Origin: an uncultured Collinsella sp.
GTDB lineage: Bacteria > Actinomycetota > Coriobacteriia > Coriobacteriales > Coriobacteriaceae
Direction of reading: 5' to 3'
Length of the DNA stretch: 64,000 bases
NCBI GenBank assembly: GCA_900541855.1
Contig: UQLD01000011.1
Location: 1-64,000, forward strand
Shown: positions 54,068-62,821 of the stretch, in pieces
How positions within the stretch are numbered: position 1 is the first letter of the stretch
Layout of the letters: every line of letters starts with the position of its first letter
Program-made: the position numbers and the translations under genes
Notes under the pieces: model-generated
Databases searched by the model: none
The model's input: the letters and a program-made list of their open reading frames with translations, nothing else
What the model was told of the DNA's origin: nothing

Positions 54068-54907
54068 ATGGGAGCCGTCCACGTTCGCACGCCTAAGAAC
54101 TTTGTGCTCGAGGAGCGCCTGGAACGCTACGCCGATGCGATTGAGACGAACCCCGAGGTCTATGCCGGAGATTGGCGCGAGGCCTGTGCGCCCGCAGGCG
54201 GCAAGTCCTTCGAACACCTTCACCTGGATCTTGGCTGTGGCAAGGGAACGTACCTTATAGAGCGCGCGGCCCACGAGCCAAACACGCTCTTTATCGGTAT
54301 GGACCAGGAGCCCATCTGCATCGCCTATGCCGCACAGAAAATCTGCGAGCAGGAGCTGTCCAACGCACTCGTCCTGCCCCGAGGCGCCAAATCGCTGCCG
54401 CAGCTGTTTGCCGCAGGCGAGCTCGATGCCATCACCATTAACTTTCCCACGCCACAGCCCAAGGCCAAGTACGCCAAAAAACGACTCGTCCATGTCGACC
54501 ACCTAATGCTGTACCGCCCGCTCTTTGCAGCCGGCGCTACCGTCACGCTGCGCACCGACAGCAAGCCGTTGCGCGACTACGCCCTGGGGCAGTTTGCCGC
54601 GGCGGGCTACGACACACTTTGGGTAAGCGATGACGTGCGCCGCGACCATCCCGAGCATCCCGAGACCGAATATGAATGCCGCACGCGCGAGATGGGTGCC
54701 GCTGTATATGGTATTTGCGCCACACCCTGCGCGCAGCCCAGCGATGAACAGCTCGCGGCGGGCCGCGCGCAGGAGCAAAGCCTTGCCTGCTACCTGCCCG
54801 AAAACCTCGATGAGCTCACCTACGTGCCTCTCGGCATGGAAGAGGCCGTCGAGAACTTCAGAAACCGTGCCCGCAAGGGTAAGAAGCGCCTGCCGCAAGA
54901 GTCCTAG
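54068..54907 (+). CDS. trmB: TrmB family tRNA (guanine-N7)-methyltransferase, divergent
   Basis: 279 residues. LHLDLGCGKGTYLIERA binds SAM, FIGMDQEPICIAYAA follows, and ITINFPTPQPKAKYAKKRLVH occupies the place of the canonical NFPDPWPKKRHHKRRL. The Asp and Trp of FPDPWPK are replaced by Thr and Gln, so activity on tRNA G46 is probable by overall match but not certain. The C-terminal tail (about 230-279) is longer than usual and basic at the end. AAGGAG precedes ATG 54068. Confidence 0.8.
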   Translation: MGAVHVRTPKNFVLEERLERYADAIETNPEVYAGDWREACAPAGGKSFEHLHLDLGCGKGTYLIERAAHEPNTLFIGMDQEPICIAYAAQKICEQELSNALVLPRGAKSLPQLFAAGELDAITINFPTPQPKAKYAKKRLVHVDHLMLYRPLFAAGATVTLRTDSKPLRDYALGQFAAAGYDTLWVSDDVRRDHPEHPETEYECRTREMGAAVYGICATPCAQPSDEQLAAGRAQEQSLACYLPENLDELTYVPLGMEEAVENFRNRARKGKKRLPQES

Positions 54908-54972
54908 GGGCTTCTGATGGTCGCGGCGTCGGCAAACATACGCAAATAGGCGCTAGCGAACGGCCCTCAAGC

Positions 54973-55095
54973 CTAAGTGAGTAGACTTTTTTGCAATAGC
55001 CAAGCACAGCCCGCATAGCGAAACATAAAACCGCAGGTAGAGCCCTTGCGCAAAAGCCATGTGCTCGCGATATTGCAAAAAGCCTACTCACTTAG
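54973..55095. repeat. 36-bp imperfect inverted repeat
   Basis: Arms 54973-55008 and 55060-55095 share CTAAGTGAGTAG, CTTTTT, GCAATA and AGCACA around a 51-bp middle. Lies in the 309-bp gap between trmB and the DUF3516 helicase. No open frame in it has a ribosome site. Confidence 0.8.
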
Positions 55096-55216
55096 CTGGC
55101 AACCGCACCAAACGGCTGGGCAGAACGCCCATTTCCTGCATTTTCTCGCGCACTGGCACCCCGCGCCGCCGCTACGCCATAATAGTTGGCGGACAATCGC
55201 GAGAGAAAGCAACCAC

Positions 55217-57898
55217 ATGGCACAGACCACGACAGATACCGCTGCCAGCACCGTCTCCGGCGCCGGGGCCGCCAGCTCGTTCTCGGGCGGCACGGGAACC
55301 GAAGCCGAGTTCGGCTCACTCGGCGCGCTCTCCCCCACCTGGTGGGAGCCCGAGGACGGCAGCGAGCCCGAACCATGGCTCACGCCCGATCAGGCCTTCG
55401 AACGCTTCTTTGAATGGACGAGCGACCGTGGCATTGAGCTGTGGGACCACCAAGAAGAGGCCCTCATGGACCTGGCTGCCGGCGACCACGTCATTTTGGG
55501 AACACCGACCGGATCGGGTAAATCGCTCGTCGCGCTGGGCATGCTCTTTATGGGCATGGCGCAGGGCAAGCGCTGTTATTACACGGCCCCCATCAAGGCT
55601 CTGGTCAGCGAAAAGTTTTTCGACCTTGTGCAGGTGCTCGGCCGCGATAACGTCGGCATGATCACCGGCGACACGCATATCAACACCAAGGCGCCCGTCA
55701 TCTGCTGCACGGCAGAAATCCTTGCCAACGATGCACTGCGCGAGGGCGAGGGCGCCGACGTGGGCTGCGTCGCCATGGACGAGTTCCACTATTTTGCCGA
55801 CCCCGACCGCGGCTGGGCCTGGCAGGTGCCACTGCTCACCCTGCCTCACACGCAATTCATGCTCATGAGCGCCACGCTCGGCGATGTCACTGCCATCGCC
55901 GCCTCACTCGAGGAACACACCGGCGCTACCTGCGACTTGGTCGTCGATGCCCCACGCCCCGTGCCGCTGAGCTACGACTACGTGACGACCTCCCTCGAGG
56001 GCACCGTCGAGCTCGCCATGCGCCGCGGCGAGGCCCCGCTCTATATCGTGCACTTTAGCCAGGATGCCGCCCTTGCGACGGCACAGTCGCTCGCCAATTT
56101 TGGCATCGCCAGCAAGGAGCAACGCGAGGCCATCAAAGAAGCAGCAAAGGGAACGAGCTTCTCGACGGCCTTTGGTAAGATTCTCAAACGCCTGCTTGGA
56201 TGCGGCGTCGGCGTGCACCATGCTGGCATGTTGCCGCGCTATCGCCTCCTGGTCGAACGCTTGGCGCAGCAGGGCCTGCTGCCCGTCATCTGCGGCACCG
56301 ATACGCTCGGCGTCGGCATCAACGTACCCATCCACACCGTGGTGCTCACCGCGCTCACCAAGTTCGACGGCTACAAGATGCGTCGCCTGCGCGCCCGTGA
56401 GTTCCATCAGATTGCCGGTCGCGCCGGCCGCTCGGGCTTCGATACCGAGGGCATGGTAATCGCCGAGGCCCCGGAGCACGAGATCGAGAACGCCAAGCTC
56501 ATGGCCAAGGCGGGCGACGACCCCAAAAAACTCCGTAAGATTAAAAAGAAAAAAGCCCCCGAGGGTTTTGTCACCTGGAACAAGCAGACCTTTGAGCGCC
56601 TGATTGAGACGCAGCCCGAGACGCTTAAGCCGCGCCTGCGCATCACGCACTCCATGGTGATTAGCGTGGTCGAACAGGGCGGCGATGCCCGCGCCCGCGT
56701 ACACGACCTCATCGAGACGAGCCTGCAGACCCCCGAAGAAAAGGCCAAGCTCGAGGTTCGCGCCGACGAAATCTTCGCCACGCTCATCGATTCCGGCGTC
56801 GTCGTTCGCACCGAGGTGCCGCCCGCACCCGACGCCCCGGCTGACGCCGCACCGGACATCGACTATGCGCTGACGGTCGATCTGCCCGAGGACTTCGCGC
56901 TCGATCAGCCACTCTCGCCGTTCTTGCTTGCCGCGTTGGAGCTGCTCGATCCCGAGAGCGAGACCTATACCATGGATCTAATCTCGATGGTCGAGGCAAC
57001 GCTCGAGGACCCCAAGCAGGTGCTGCGCGCACAGGAGCGCGCCGCGCGCGACCGCGCGATGGCCGAAATGAAGGCTGACGGCGTCGAGTATGAGGAGCGC
57101 TTGGAGCGCATTCAAGACGTCACGTACGAAAAGCCGCTCGAGAATTTGCTCGACGGCGCCTTTGACAAGTACTGCCAGGAAGTGCCCTGGGCAAACGACT
57201 ATCAGCTCTCTCCCAAGAGCGTCCTGCGCGATATGCTGGAAGGCGCGAGCGATTTTAAGGGCTACATTCAAAAGCTCGGCATCGCCCGCTCCGAGGGCAT
57301 TCTGCTGCGCTACCTAGCCGAGGCCTACCGTTCACTCGACCGCACCGTGCCCATCGAGAAGCGCGACGAGCGCCTGCGCGACATTATCTCGTGGCTGGGC
57401 TTTGTGGTGCGCTCGGTGGACTCGAGCCTGGTGGACGAGTGGGAGAACGCCGGCAACCCGGCAGCCCTCGACGCCGCGCCGCCGCAGGGCATCGACGAGG
57501 TCGTGGCGGACCGCCGCGGCTGCACGCTGTTGGTGCGCAACGCGCTCTTCCGCCGCGTGACCCTTGCCGCTCGCGAGCACGTTCGCGACCTGGGCGAGCT
57601 CGACGACGACTGGGGCATGAGCGAAATCCGCTGGCAAAAGGCGCTCGATGCCTACCATGAGCAGCACGAGGAGATCCTCACCGACGGAGATGCCCGCAGC
57701 GCCGCGATGTTTTCCATTGACGAGTCCGACGAGAAGACCGCGCACGTATGGCACGTGCACCAGATCTTTGCCGACGAGGATGGCGACCACGACTTTGGCA
57801 TCATGGGCGATGTCGACCTGGACGCCACGCAAGACGGCGGCGAGGTCATCTTCAAAAACTACCGTGTCGGCTTTATCGAGGACCTGCTCGAAGTCTAG
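55217..57898 (+). CDS. Ski2-like DEAD/DEAH helicase with DUF3516
   Basis: 893 residues. A Thr/Ala/Gly-rich start (about 1-35) is followed by the helicase core: Walker A GTPTGSGKS (95-103), YYTAPIKALVSEKF, motif II DEFH (188-191), LMSATLGD, GTDTLGVGINVPI and QIAGRAGRSGFDTEG. The C-terminal ~400 residues match the DUF3516 group of actinobacterial helicases; the family resembles Ski2/Mtr4 RNA helicases. It may act in RNA turnover. ATG 55217 follows GAGAGAAAG; upstream codons are in the inverted repeat and ignored. Single gene. Confidence 0.88.
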   Translation: MAQTTTDTAASTVSGAGAASSFSGGTGTEAEFGSLGALSPTWWEPEDGSEPEPWLTPDQAFERFFEWTSDRGIELWDHQEEALMDLAAGDHVILGTPTGSGKSLVALGMLFMGMAQGKRCYYTAPIKALVSEKFFDLVQVLGRDNVGMITGDTHINTKAPVICCTAEILANDALREGEGADVGCVAMDEFHYFADPDRGWAWQVPLLTLPHTQFMLMSATLGDVTAIAASLEEHTGATCDLVVDAPRPVPLSYDYVTTSLEGTVELAMRRGEAPLYIVHFSQDAALATAQSLANFGIASKEQREAIKEAAKGTSFSTAFGKILKRLLGCGVGVHHAGMLPRYRLLVERLAQQGLLPVICGTDTLGVGINVPIHTVVLTALTKFDGYKMRRLRAREFHQIAGRAGRSGFDTEGMVIAEAPEHEIENAKLMAKAGDDPKKLRKIKKKKAPEGFVTWNKQTFERLIETQPETLKPRLRITHSMVISVVEQGGDARARVHDLIETSLQTPEEKAKLEVRADEIFATLIDSGVVVRTEVPPAPDAPADAAPDIDYALTVDLPEDFALDQPLSPFLLAALELLDPESETYTMDLISMVEATLEDPKQVLRAQERAARDRAMAEMKADGVEYEERLERIQDVTYEKPLENLLDGAFDKYCQEVPWANDYQLSPKSVLRDMLEGASDFKGYIQKLGIARSEGILLRYLAEAYRSLDRTVPIEKRDERLRDIISWLGFVVRSVDSSLVDEWENAGNPAALDAAPPQGIDEVVADRRGCTLLVRNALFRRVTLAAREHVRDLGELDDDWGMSEIRWQKALDAYHEQHEEILTDGDARSAAMFSIDESDEKTAHVWHVHQIFADEDGDHDFGIMGDVDLDATQDGGEVIFKNYRVGFIEDLLEV

Positions 57899-57919
57899 CC
57901 GAACTTACCGGAACGAAAC

Positions 57920-57955
57920 GGGGCCGCTGGCAATATCGCCAGCGGCCCCACTTTT
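57920..57955. terminator. bidirectional terminator between helicase and DUF2130 genes
   Basis: GGGGCCGCTGGC-AATATC-GCCAGCGGCCCC, a perfect 12-bp stem, followed by ACTTTTG on the plus strand and GTTTCGTT on the minus strand. Confidence 0.8.
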
Positions 57956-57972
57956 GCACTATACGCTATGCC

Positions 57973-59730
57973 TTACTCGGCATCCTCGACCTCATACGAA
58001 TCCGCCTCGGCTGGCTCATCGTTTGTCTCTGTCGCAGCCCCGCGTGCCTCGTCAAACGCTGCTTTCATGGTCTTGTTGCCCCACGTGAGCTTGCGAATGG
58101 TAAGATCGTCGGCCTTCTTGTTGGCTAGGCGCAGATTGTTCTCGGAGGACAGCAACGCCTCCTTGGTTTTCTGCAGATGGCTAATCGTCTTGTCGATCTC
58201 ATCAATCGCCGTTTGGAACTTTCGGCTCGCGATCTCGTAGTTGCGACCGAAATCATTCTTGAACTTTTCCATCTTGGCTTCGAAGTTCGTGACGTCGATA
58301 TTCTGCTGTTTGTACTCCGCCAGCTCCTGCTTATAGCGCAGCGAACCCATGGCGGCGTTGCGAAGAAGCGTGATCATGGGAATAAAGAACTGTGGGCGAA
58401 TCACGTACATCTTCTCGTAGCGATAGCTCACGTCCACGATGCCGGCGTTGTAAAGCTCGCTCTCGGGTTCGAGCAACGTGCAGAGCACCGCGTACTCACA
58501 GCCTTTCTGGCGACGATCGTGATCGAGTTTCTTAAAGAAGTCCTCGTTTTTATGTTTGGTCGCGGTCTCGTCGTTCTCGTTTTTCATCTCGAACATAATC
58601 GAAATGACCTCGTTACCGCTTGCGTCGCACTCGCGGAAGATAAAGTCGCCCTTGGTGCCCTCGGACGCATCGTTATCCTTCTCGAAGTACGCGTTAGGAA
58701 ACGCCGTCATGCGCAGACGGTTAAACTCGGTCTCGCAGTGCTGCTCGAGCGACTCGCCCACCATCTTGGTGGACAGGCGGACCTTCATGTCCTTAAGGCG
58801 CTCGATCTCTTCATCCTTGTAGCGAATCAGGTCATCGCTCGCACGCTTGGCCTGCGCAAGCTCGAGCTCGTGTGCCGCCTTGGCCTGTTCCTCGCGAGAA
58901 TCGCGCACCGCCAGCTCGCTCGTCAGTTTGGCACGTGCCTCATCGCGCTCTCGCTCCGCCGCGGCGACCGCCTCTGACAGGTTCATTTTTGCCATCAGTT
59001 CCTGCTCGCGCAGCTGGGCACGCAGGCCCTCGGCCTCTTGCTCGGACTGAGCCTTTGCGGCGGAAAACTTCTCCTGCGCCTTCGCGCGATAGTCAGTAAG
59101 CGCGCGCTCGGCCTCGCTGCGAGCGGCATCGAGCTCACGCTGCGACTCTGCCGCGGCAGCGGCAAGCGCCATCTCCTGGGCTTTGTCCGCCGCGGCGAGC
59201 CTGGCCTGCAGCTCAGCAATCTGAGCGTCGCGCGCAGCTAAATCGTTTTGAGCAGCGTTGCGCGCCGCCGACTCGGCAAGCTTTGCTTCGTCATCTTTGC
59301 GCCCAAGCTGCGCACGCAGGCTATCAATCTCACGCTGGAGTTCGGCATTTTCCTTTTGAGCATTGGCTCGTGCCTCTACCGCCGCGCGCTGGCTTGCACT
59401 CTCGCGCTCTGCGGCAGCGCCCTCGAGCTTAGCGCGCAGCTCGGCAAGCTCAGCATCGCGCTTGGCAACCTCTTGTGCCAGTTGCTGAGCCGCAGCGTTC
59501 TTCTGCTCAACGAGCTGAGCGTTGCGCTGAGACTCTGCCTCCTGCAAAGCAGCCGTCGAACGCGAGCGCTCAAGCTCCAGCGCCTGCTCGCCCTCGCGCT
59601 GGACTGCCTTCACACGCTCATCCAAGTCGCGCGAAAACTCGGCATCGCGCACCTGCTTGACGATATCCGCATAGCCGGATGCATCGACCTTAAAGACTTC
59701 GCCACAATGCGGGCACTTGATCTCATTCAT
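57973..59730 (-). CDS. DUF2130 coiled-coil protein with N-terminal zinc motif
   Basis: 585 residues. The start MNEIKCPHCGEVFKVD holds a CxxC knuckle. Residues about 30-310 form a long Ala/Glu/Arg coiled coil. The C-terminal ~230 residues are DUF2130: LSTKMVGESLEQHCETEFN, FPNAYFEKDNDASEGTKGD, FIFRECDASGNEVISIMFEMKNE and YAVLCTLLEPESELYNAG. The EFN…D…FEMK pattern resembles a nuclease-fold core, which is inference. The function is unknown; the family occurs in many gut bacteria. Single gene. Confidence 0.88.
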   Translation of the reverse strand: MNEIKCPHCGEVFKVDASGYADIVKQVRDAEFSRDLDERVKAVQREGEQALELERSRSTAALQEAESQRNAQLVEQKNAAAQQLAQEVAKRDAELAELRAKLEGAAAERESASQRAAVEARANAQKENAELQREIDSLRAQLGRKDDEAKLAESAARNAAQNDLAARDAQIAELQARLAAADKAQEMALAAAAAESQRELDAARSEAERALTDYRAKAQEKFSAAKAQSEQEAEGLRAQLREQELMAKMNLSEAVAAAERERDEARAKLTSELAVRDSREEQAKAAHELELAQAKRASDDLIRYKDEEIERLKDMKVRLSTKMVGESLEQHCETEFNRLRMTAFPNAYFEKDNDASEGTKGDFIFRECDASGNEVISIMFEMKNENDETATKHKNEDFFKKLDHDRRQKGCEYAVLCTLLEPESELYNAGIVDVSYRYEKMYVIRPQFFIPMITLLRNAAMGSLRYKQELAEYKQQNIDVTNFEAKMEKFKNDFGRNYEIASRKFQTAIDEIDKTISHLQKTKEALLSSENNLRLANKKADDLTIRKLTWGNKTMKAAFDEARGAATETNDEPAEADSYEVEDAE

Positions 59731-59787
59731 AGCAGCTCCTCGATGGACGCAAATTTCAACCGCCTACACTCTACCGCGCCGCACGGA

Positions 59788-59823
59788 CAAAAAAGGCGCC
59801 GCCGCCATAATGTCAACGGCGCC
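59788..59823 (-). terminator. terminator of the metallophosphoesterase gene
   Basis: GGCGCCG…CGGCGCC with a 15-nt loop, followed by UUUUUUG on the minus strand. Confidence 0.65.
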
Positions 59824-59870
59824 AGAGCCACCACAAAGGTGCCTGTCCCCTTTGTGGTGGTTCTGGCGCC
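59818..59870. repeat. 22-bp inverted repeat with GTCCC core
   Basis: Arms 59818-59839 and 59849-59870 match 21 of 22 (GGCGCCAGA(G/A)CCACCACAAAGG) around TGCCTGTCC. It ends directly at the metallophosphoesterase stop. Confidence 0.8.
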
Positions 59871-60416
59871 CTATAGCCCAAAGAAGCTAAGAATCTGGTC
59901 GCGGCTTACGGGCTTGTACTCGTTGGCGTCGAGGCCCACATCGTAGCGGTAAATGGGGCGCTCGCGATCGCGGTTGCGTGCGTTGGTGCGGTCTCCTCTG
60001 CTGTGGATATGCCCGTGTAGCATGATGGCGCCACGCGCCTTACCATTCCAGCTGAGCATGGGGTAATGGCTCATCACCAGACGATGGCCCTTGGCATAGC
60101 CGGGAGCAACCTCCAGGTAATCGCGCACGTCTTCCCAAATTTGCGGGGCGTCGGGATCTTCCCAGTCGCCGTCATGGTTACCGCAGATGAGCGTCACATT
60201 CTTGCATTCGATACGCTCGCGCAGGCGCACCGCCTCCGCCATGGGCAAGCGATACGTAAAGTCTCCCAAGATATAGAGGCGGTCGTCCGCAGCCACGCAC
60301 TCATTGATGGCATCGATGACCTTGCGGTTCATCTCCTCGACCGAATCAAACGGCCGATCCATGTCGTGCAAGATATTCGTATCGCCCAGGTGCAGGTCGG
60401 CGGTAAACCACATCAT
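59871..60416 (-). CDS. metallophosphoesterase
   Basis: 181 residues. The five calcineurin-like blocks are present: FTADLHLGDTNIL, LGDFTYRL, ICGNHDGDWE, SHYPMLSW and LHGHIHSRGD. It would hydrolyse a phosphoester with two metal ions. Proteins of this size act on varied small substrates and are often annotated as phosphatases only. The last residues overlap the 22-bp palindrome end. Single gene; ATG 60416 or the next codon. Confidence 0.88.
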   Translation of the reverse strand: MMWFTADLHLGDTNILHDMDRPFDSVEEMNRKVIDAINECVAADDRLYILGDFTYRLPMAEAVRLRERIECKNVTLICGNHDGDWEDPDAPQIWEDVRDYLEVAPGYAKGHRLVMSHYPMLSWNGKARGAIMLHGHIHSRGDRTNARNRDRERPIYRYDVGLDANEYKPVSRDQILSFFGL

Positions 60417-60524
60417 CGTCTATGCCCTCATTTCGCAACGCGTCAAACTCGTGCTAAGTATACAGACACAGCGATACGGCGGTTAGCCAAAGAGCCCGCC
60501 GAACAGGCCGCGGCGGCGTTTGTC

Positions 60525-60662
60525 TTACTTTTTCGAAGCGTCACCCTGAGTTTTCTTGCCCTGCCGTTTCCTACGATCCTGCTCCAACTCATCGTCATCG
60601 AGTAGCAGATCCCACTCAAACGAATCGTCTGTCAGATTGAATAGGTCGTCGTCATCAAACAT
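60525..60662 (-). CDS. 45-residue acidic small protein
   Basis: Begins MFDDDDLFNLTDDSFEWDLL and ends …GKKTQGDASKK at a TAA (60525-60527). AAGGGAGG lies 7 nt before the ATG, a strong ribosome site. The frame continues in phase past the TAA with DKRRRGLFGGLFG and a second TAA at 60483-60485. That tail looks like a natural C-terminus, so the gene may once have been 59 residues long. Not recognised; possibly a small regulatory or structural protein. Confidence 0.6.
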   Translation of the reverse strand: MFDDDDLFNLTDDSFEWDLLLDDDELEQDRRKRQGKKTQGDASKK

Positions 60663-60680
60663 GGCCGCCTCCCTTGCCGA

Positions 60681-61007
60681 CTAGCGAGCATCCACCACAT
60701 AGAGGCCAACGCGCACCTGGTGCCACGGGCTGCGCTCGGGAGCAACCTGTTGCACGCGAGCCTCAAATACGTCCTCGTGGCCGTAATACATCATCAAGGA
60801 CAGTGGGCCGACCTCGTTTCCCGGAACATAGCCAAGCTTGGTGTTGCCGTAATAAATCTCAACCGCCTCAGGGTCATGGGGATTATCGCGCTCGGCACAC
60901 AGCGTCAGCTTATCGCCCACTTTAAGATCGCCCAAGACCAAGGCGCCATCGGCATACTGAAATCCTGCAATGTGAAATGACAGAAGAACACGCGAAGGCT
61001 CGTACAT
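60681..61007 (-). CDS. HIRAN domain protein
   Basis: 108 residues, almost entirely one HIRAN domain: FHIAGFQYADGALVLGDLKVGDKL, CAERDNPHDPEAVEIYYG and TKLGYVPGNE. HIRAN domains bind DNA ends or single-stranded DNA in SNF2 helicases; here it stands alone. GAGGAGCTGC precedes the ATG. It lies 18 bp upstream of the 45-residue acidic gene and may be cotranscribed with it. Confidence 0.8.
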   Translation of the reverse strand: MYEPSRVLLSFHIAGFQYADGALVLGDLKVGDKLTLCAERDNPHDPEAVEIYYGNTKLGYVPGNEVGPLSLMMYYGHEDVFEARVQQVAPERSPWHQVRVGLYVVDAR

Positions 61008-61243
61008 AGCAGCTCCTCTAACGGCCGGATAAACCGGTGTGTAACCTTATTGAGAAGTCTACGGTCCCGTGCGGACACAAATACATCCTGTCTGCGTCCT
61101 TCAATCGTTTGCCTCAACGCTTGCGCGACAGAACGCTTGCAGATAAGATAGGAACACGGATGGCACCCGTTGCCGCGGGTCTTGCCAACTCCGATACACG
61201 TTTTCATCGTGAGAAGTGGCCGTCTTCGCTTACGCGGGGGCGG
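61008..61243. other. intergenic region between HIRAN gene and small peptide
   Basis: 236 bp with no supported gene. The part next to the peptide stop (about 61210-61250) can form a GTGGCCG…CGGCTA stem with TATTTC on the plus side, which could end an antisense RNA. No other structure was recognised. Confidence 0.4.
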
Positions 61244-61327
61244 CTATTTCATTCGGCCGATAAACAGACCGAGTTCGATAGCCGCAATCAACAACGCCAA
61301 TAACGAAATAACATCGCTTACGTTCAT
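61244..61327 (-). CDS. 27-residue hydrophobic peptide, type I toxin-like
   Basis: MNVSDVISLLALLIAAIELG, then LFIGRMK and a stop. One membrane segment with a short N-terminal polar part and a basic end is the layout of the Firmicutes putative holin-like toxin group and of type I toxins. AAGGGAT lies before the ATG. A GC-rich stem directly after the stop fits the usual toxin/antisense terminator arrangement. The match is by eye only; it could be another small membrane protein. Confidence 0.5.
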   Translation of the reverse strand: MNVSDVISLLALLIAAIELGLFIGRMK

Positions 61328-61383
61328 ACCAAATCCCTTCTAAAGGGAGTTGGCCCATCCGTGCTCCATAACAGTAGTCTAAC

Positions 61384-61424
61384 GCAAAATGCAGGTAATA
61401 GGAACACTTGTTCGTATTACCTGC
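61384..61424 (-). terminator. terminator of the aldehyde/alcohol dehydrogenase pair
   Basis: TGCAGGTAATA pairs perfectly with TATTACCTGCA, with an inner GAAC/GTTC, followed by TTTTGCG on the minus strand, 9 bp past the aldehyde dehydrogenase stop. Confidence 0.75.
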
Positions 61425-61432
61425 ACCCTTTT

Positions 61433-62812
61433 CTAATGCATAAACATGCGCACGAACTTGTGCTTCCAGCTTGCGTAAGGAGCATAGCGGAATGGCACGT
61501 CCAGCCACGTTGCCTTGTTCACGATGCTCTTCTTGTGGCTAAACGTATCGAAGCTCTCGCGTCCATGGTACTGCCCCATACCGCTCGCACCCATGCCACC
61601 AAAGCCCATATGGCTCGTAGCCAAGTGCATAATCGTGTCGTTGACGCAGCCGCCGCCAAAGGGCACGTAACGCACAAAGCGCTGCTGAACTGCGCGATCC
61701 TGGCTAAAGATATACAGAGCCAGCGGCGTCGGACGATCCGTAATAAACGTCTCGGCCTCGTCTAGGCTCTCAAACGTCAGCACCGGCAAGATGGGGCCGA
61801 AAATCTCCTCCTGCATCACGGCGTCATCGGGGGTCACGCCGTCTAGGATCGTCGGCTCAATCTTGAGCGATGACTCGCGCGCCGTGCCTCCAAGCACAAC
61901 CTTATCGGGATCGATCAGCCCACGCACGCGCGCAAAATGCTTGGCGTTGACGATATGCCCGTAATCCTCGTTATCGAGCGGATGCTCGCCAAACATACGG
62001 CGGGCCTCTTCCCTGATGAGGTCCAGCAGCTCGTCATGCACGCGCGCATCGACCAGCAGGTAGTCGGGCGCCACGCAGGTCTGCCCCACGTTGAGCCATT
62101 TACCAAAGGCGATACGCCGCGCCGCAACCTTCAAGTTTGCCGTCGCATCCACGATACAGGGGCTCTTTCCGCCCAGCTCAAGCGTCACGGGCGTAAGGTT
62201 TTTACTTGCGCGCTCCATGACGAGTTTGCCGACCGGAACGCTACCGGTAAAGAAGATCTTGTCCCAGCACTCATCGAGCAGCGCTTCGTTCTCGGCGCGC
62301 CCGCCCTCGACAACCGTCACCAGGCGCGGATCAAATGCCTCTTCACAGATTTGCTTGAGCACCGCACTCGATGCCGGAGCATAGGCGCTCGGCTTGATGG
62401 CCACAGTATTGCCCGCGGCAAGGGCGCCGGCGAGCGGCTCGAGTGTTAGCAAAAATGGGTAGTTCCACGGGGCCATGATGAGCGTGACGCCATAGGGCAC
62501 GGCTTGCGTTTTACACACACTCACGGCGTTGGCAAGGTCACACGGACGCAGGCGCGGACGACTCCATCGAGCCACGTGAGCGATCTGATGACGAATCTCG
62601 GAAAGCGACGTACCGATCTCGCACATATATGCCTCGTCATGCGACTTTCCCAAATCGGTCTTGAGTGCATGGGCAATATCGGCCTCGTGCGCCCGTACCG
62701 CATCGCGTAAACTCACGAGCGCGCGACGTCGGGCATCGACATCAAACGTAGCGTGCGTTTTAAAGTAAGTGCGCTGATCGCCGACGATGCGCGCAATTTC
62801 CTCGGTGTTCAT
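61433..62812 (-). CDS. aldehyde dehydrogenase
   Basis: 459 residues, NAD(P)-dependent. PWNYPFLLTLEPLAGALAAGNTVAIKPS binds the cofactor (read in parts), LELGGKSP contains the general base Glu, and NVGQTCVAPDY contains the catalytic Cys. Length and the missing C-terminal extension suggest the class 3-like group that oxidises medium- or long-chain aldehydes. It follows the iron alcohol dehydrogenase gene after 9 bp, so the two could oxidise or reduce an alcohol via its aldehyde. ATG follows AGGAGGG. Confidence 0.93.
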   Translation of the reverse strand: MNTEEIARIVGDQRTYFKTHATFDVDARRRALVSLRDAVRAHEADIAHALKTDLGKSHDEAYMCEIGTSLSEIRHQIAHVARWSRPRLRPCDLANAVSVCKTQAVPYGVTLIMAPWNYPFLLTLEPLAGALAAGNTVAIKPSAYAPASSAVLKQICEEAFDPRLVTVVEGGRAENEALLDECWDKIFFTGSVPVGKLVMERASKNLTPVTLELGGKSPCIVDATANLKVAARRIAFGKWLNVGQTCVAPDYLLVDARVHDELLDLIREEARRMFGEHPLDNEDYGHIVNAKHFARVRGLIDPDKVVLGGTARESSLKIEPTILDGVTPDDAVMQEEIFGPILPVLTFESLDEAETFITDRPTPLALYIFSQDRAVQQRFVRYVPFGGGCVNDTIMHLATSHMGFGGMGASGMGQYHGRESFDTFSHKKSIVNKATWLDVPFRYAPYASWKHKFVRMFMH

Positions 62813-62821
62813 GGCACCCTC

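Noticed and set aside
61230..61508. 92-codon minus-strand open frame around the 27-residue peptide
   Set aside because: Runs through the aldehyde dehydrogenase end and the terminator hairpin in a different frame; no ribosome site.
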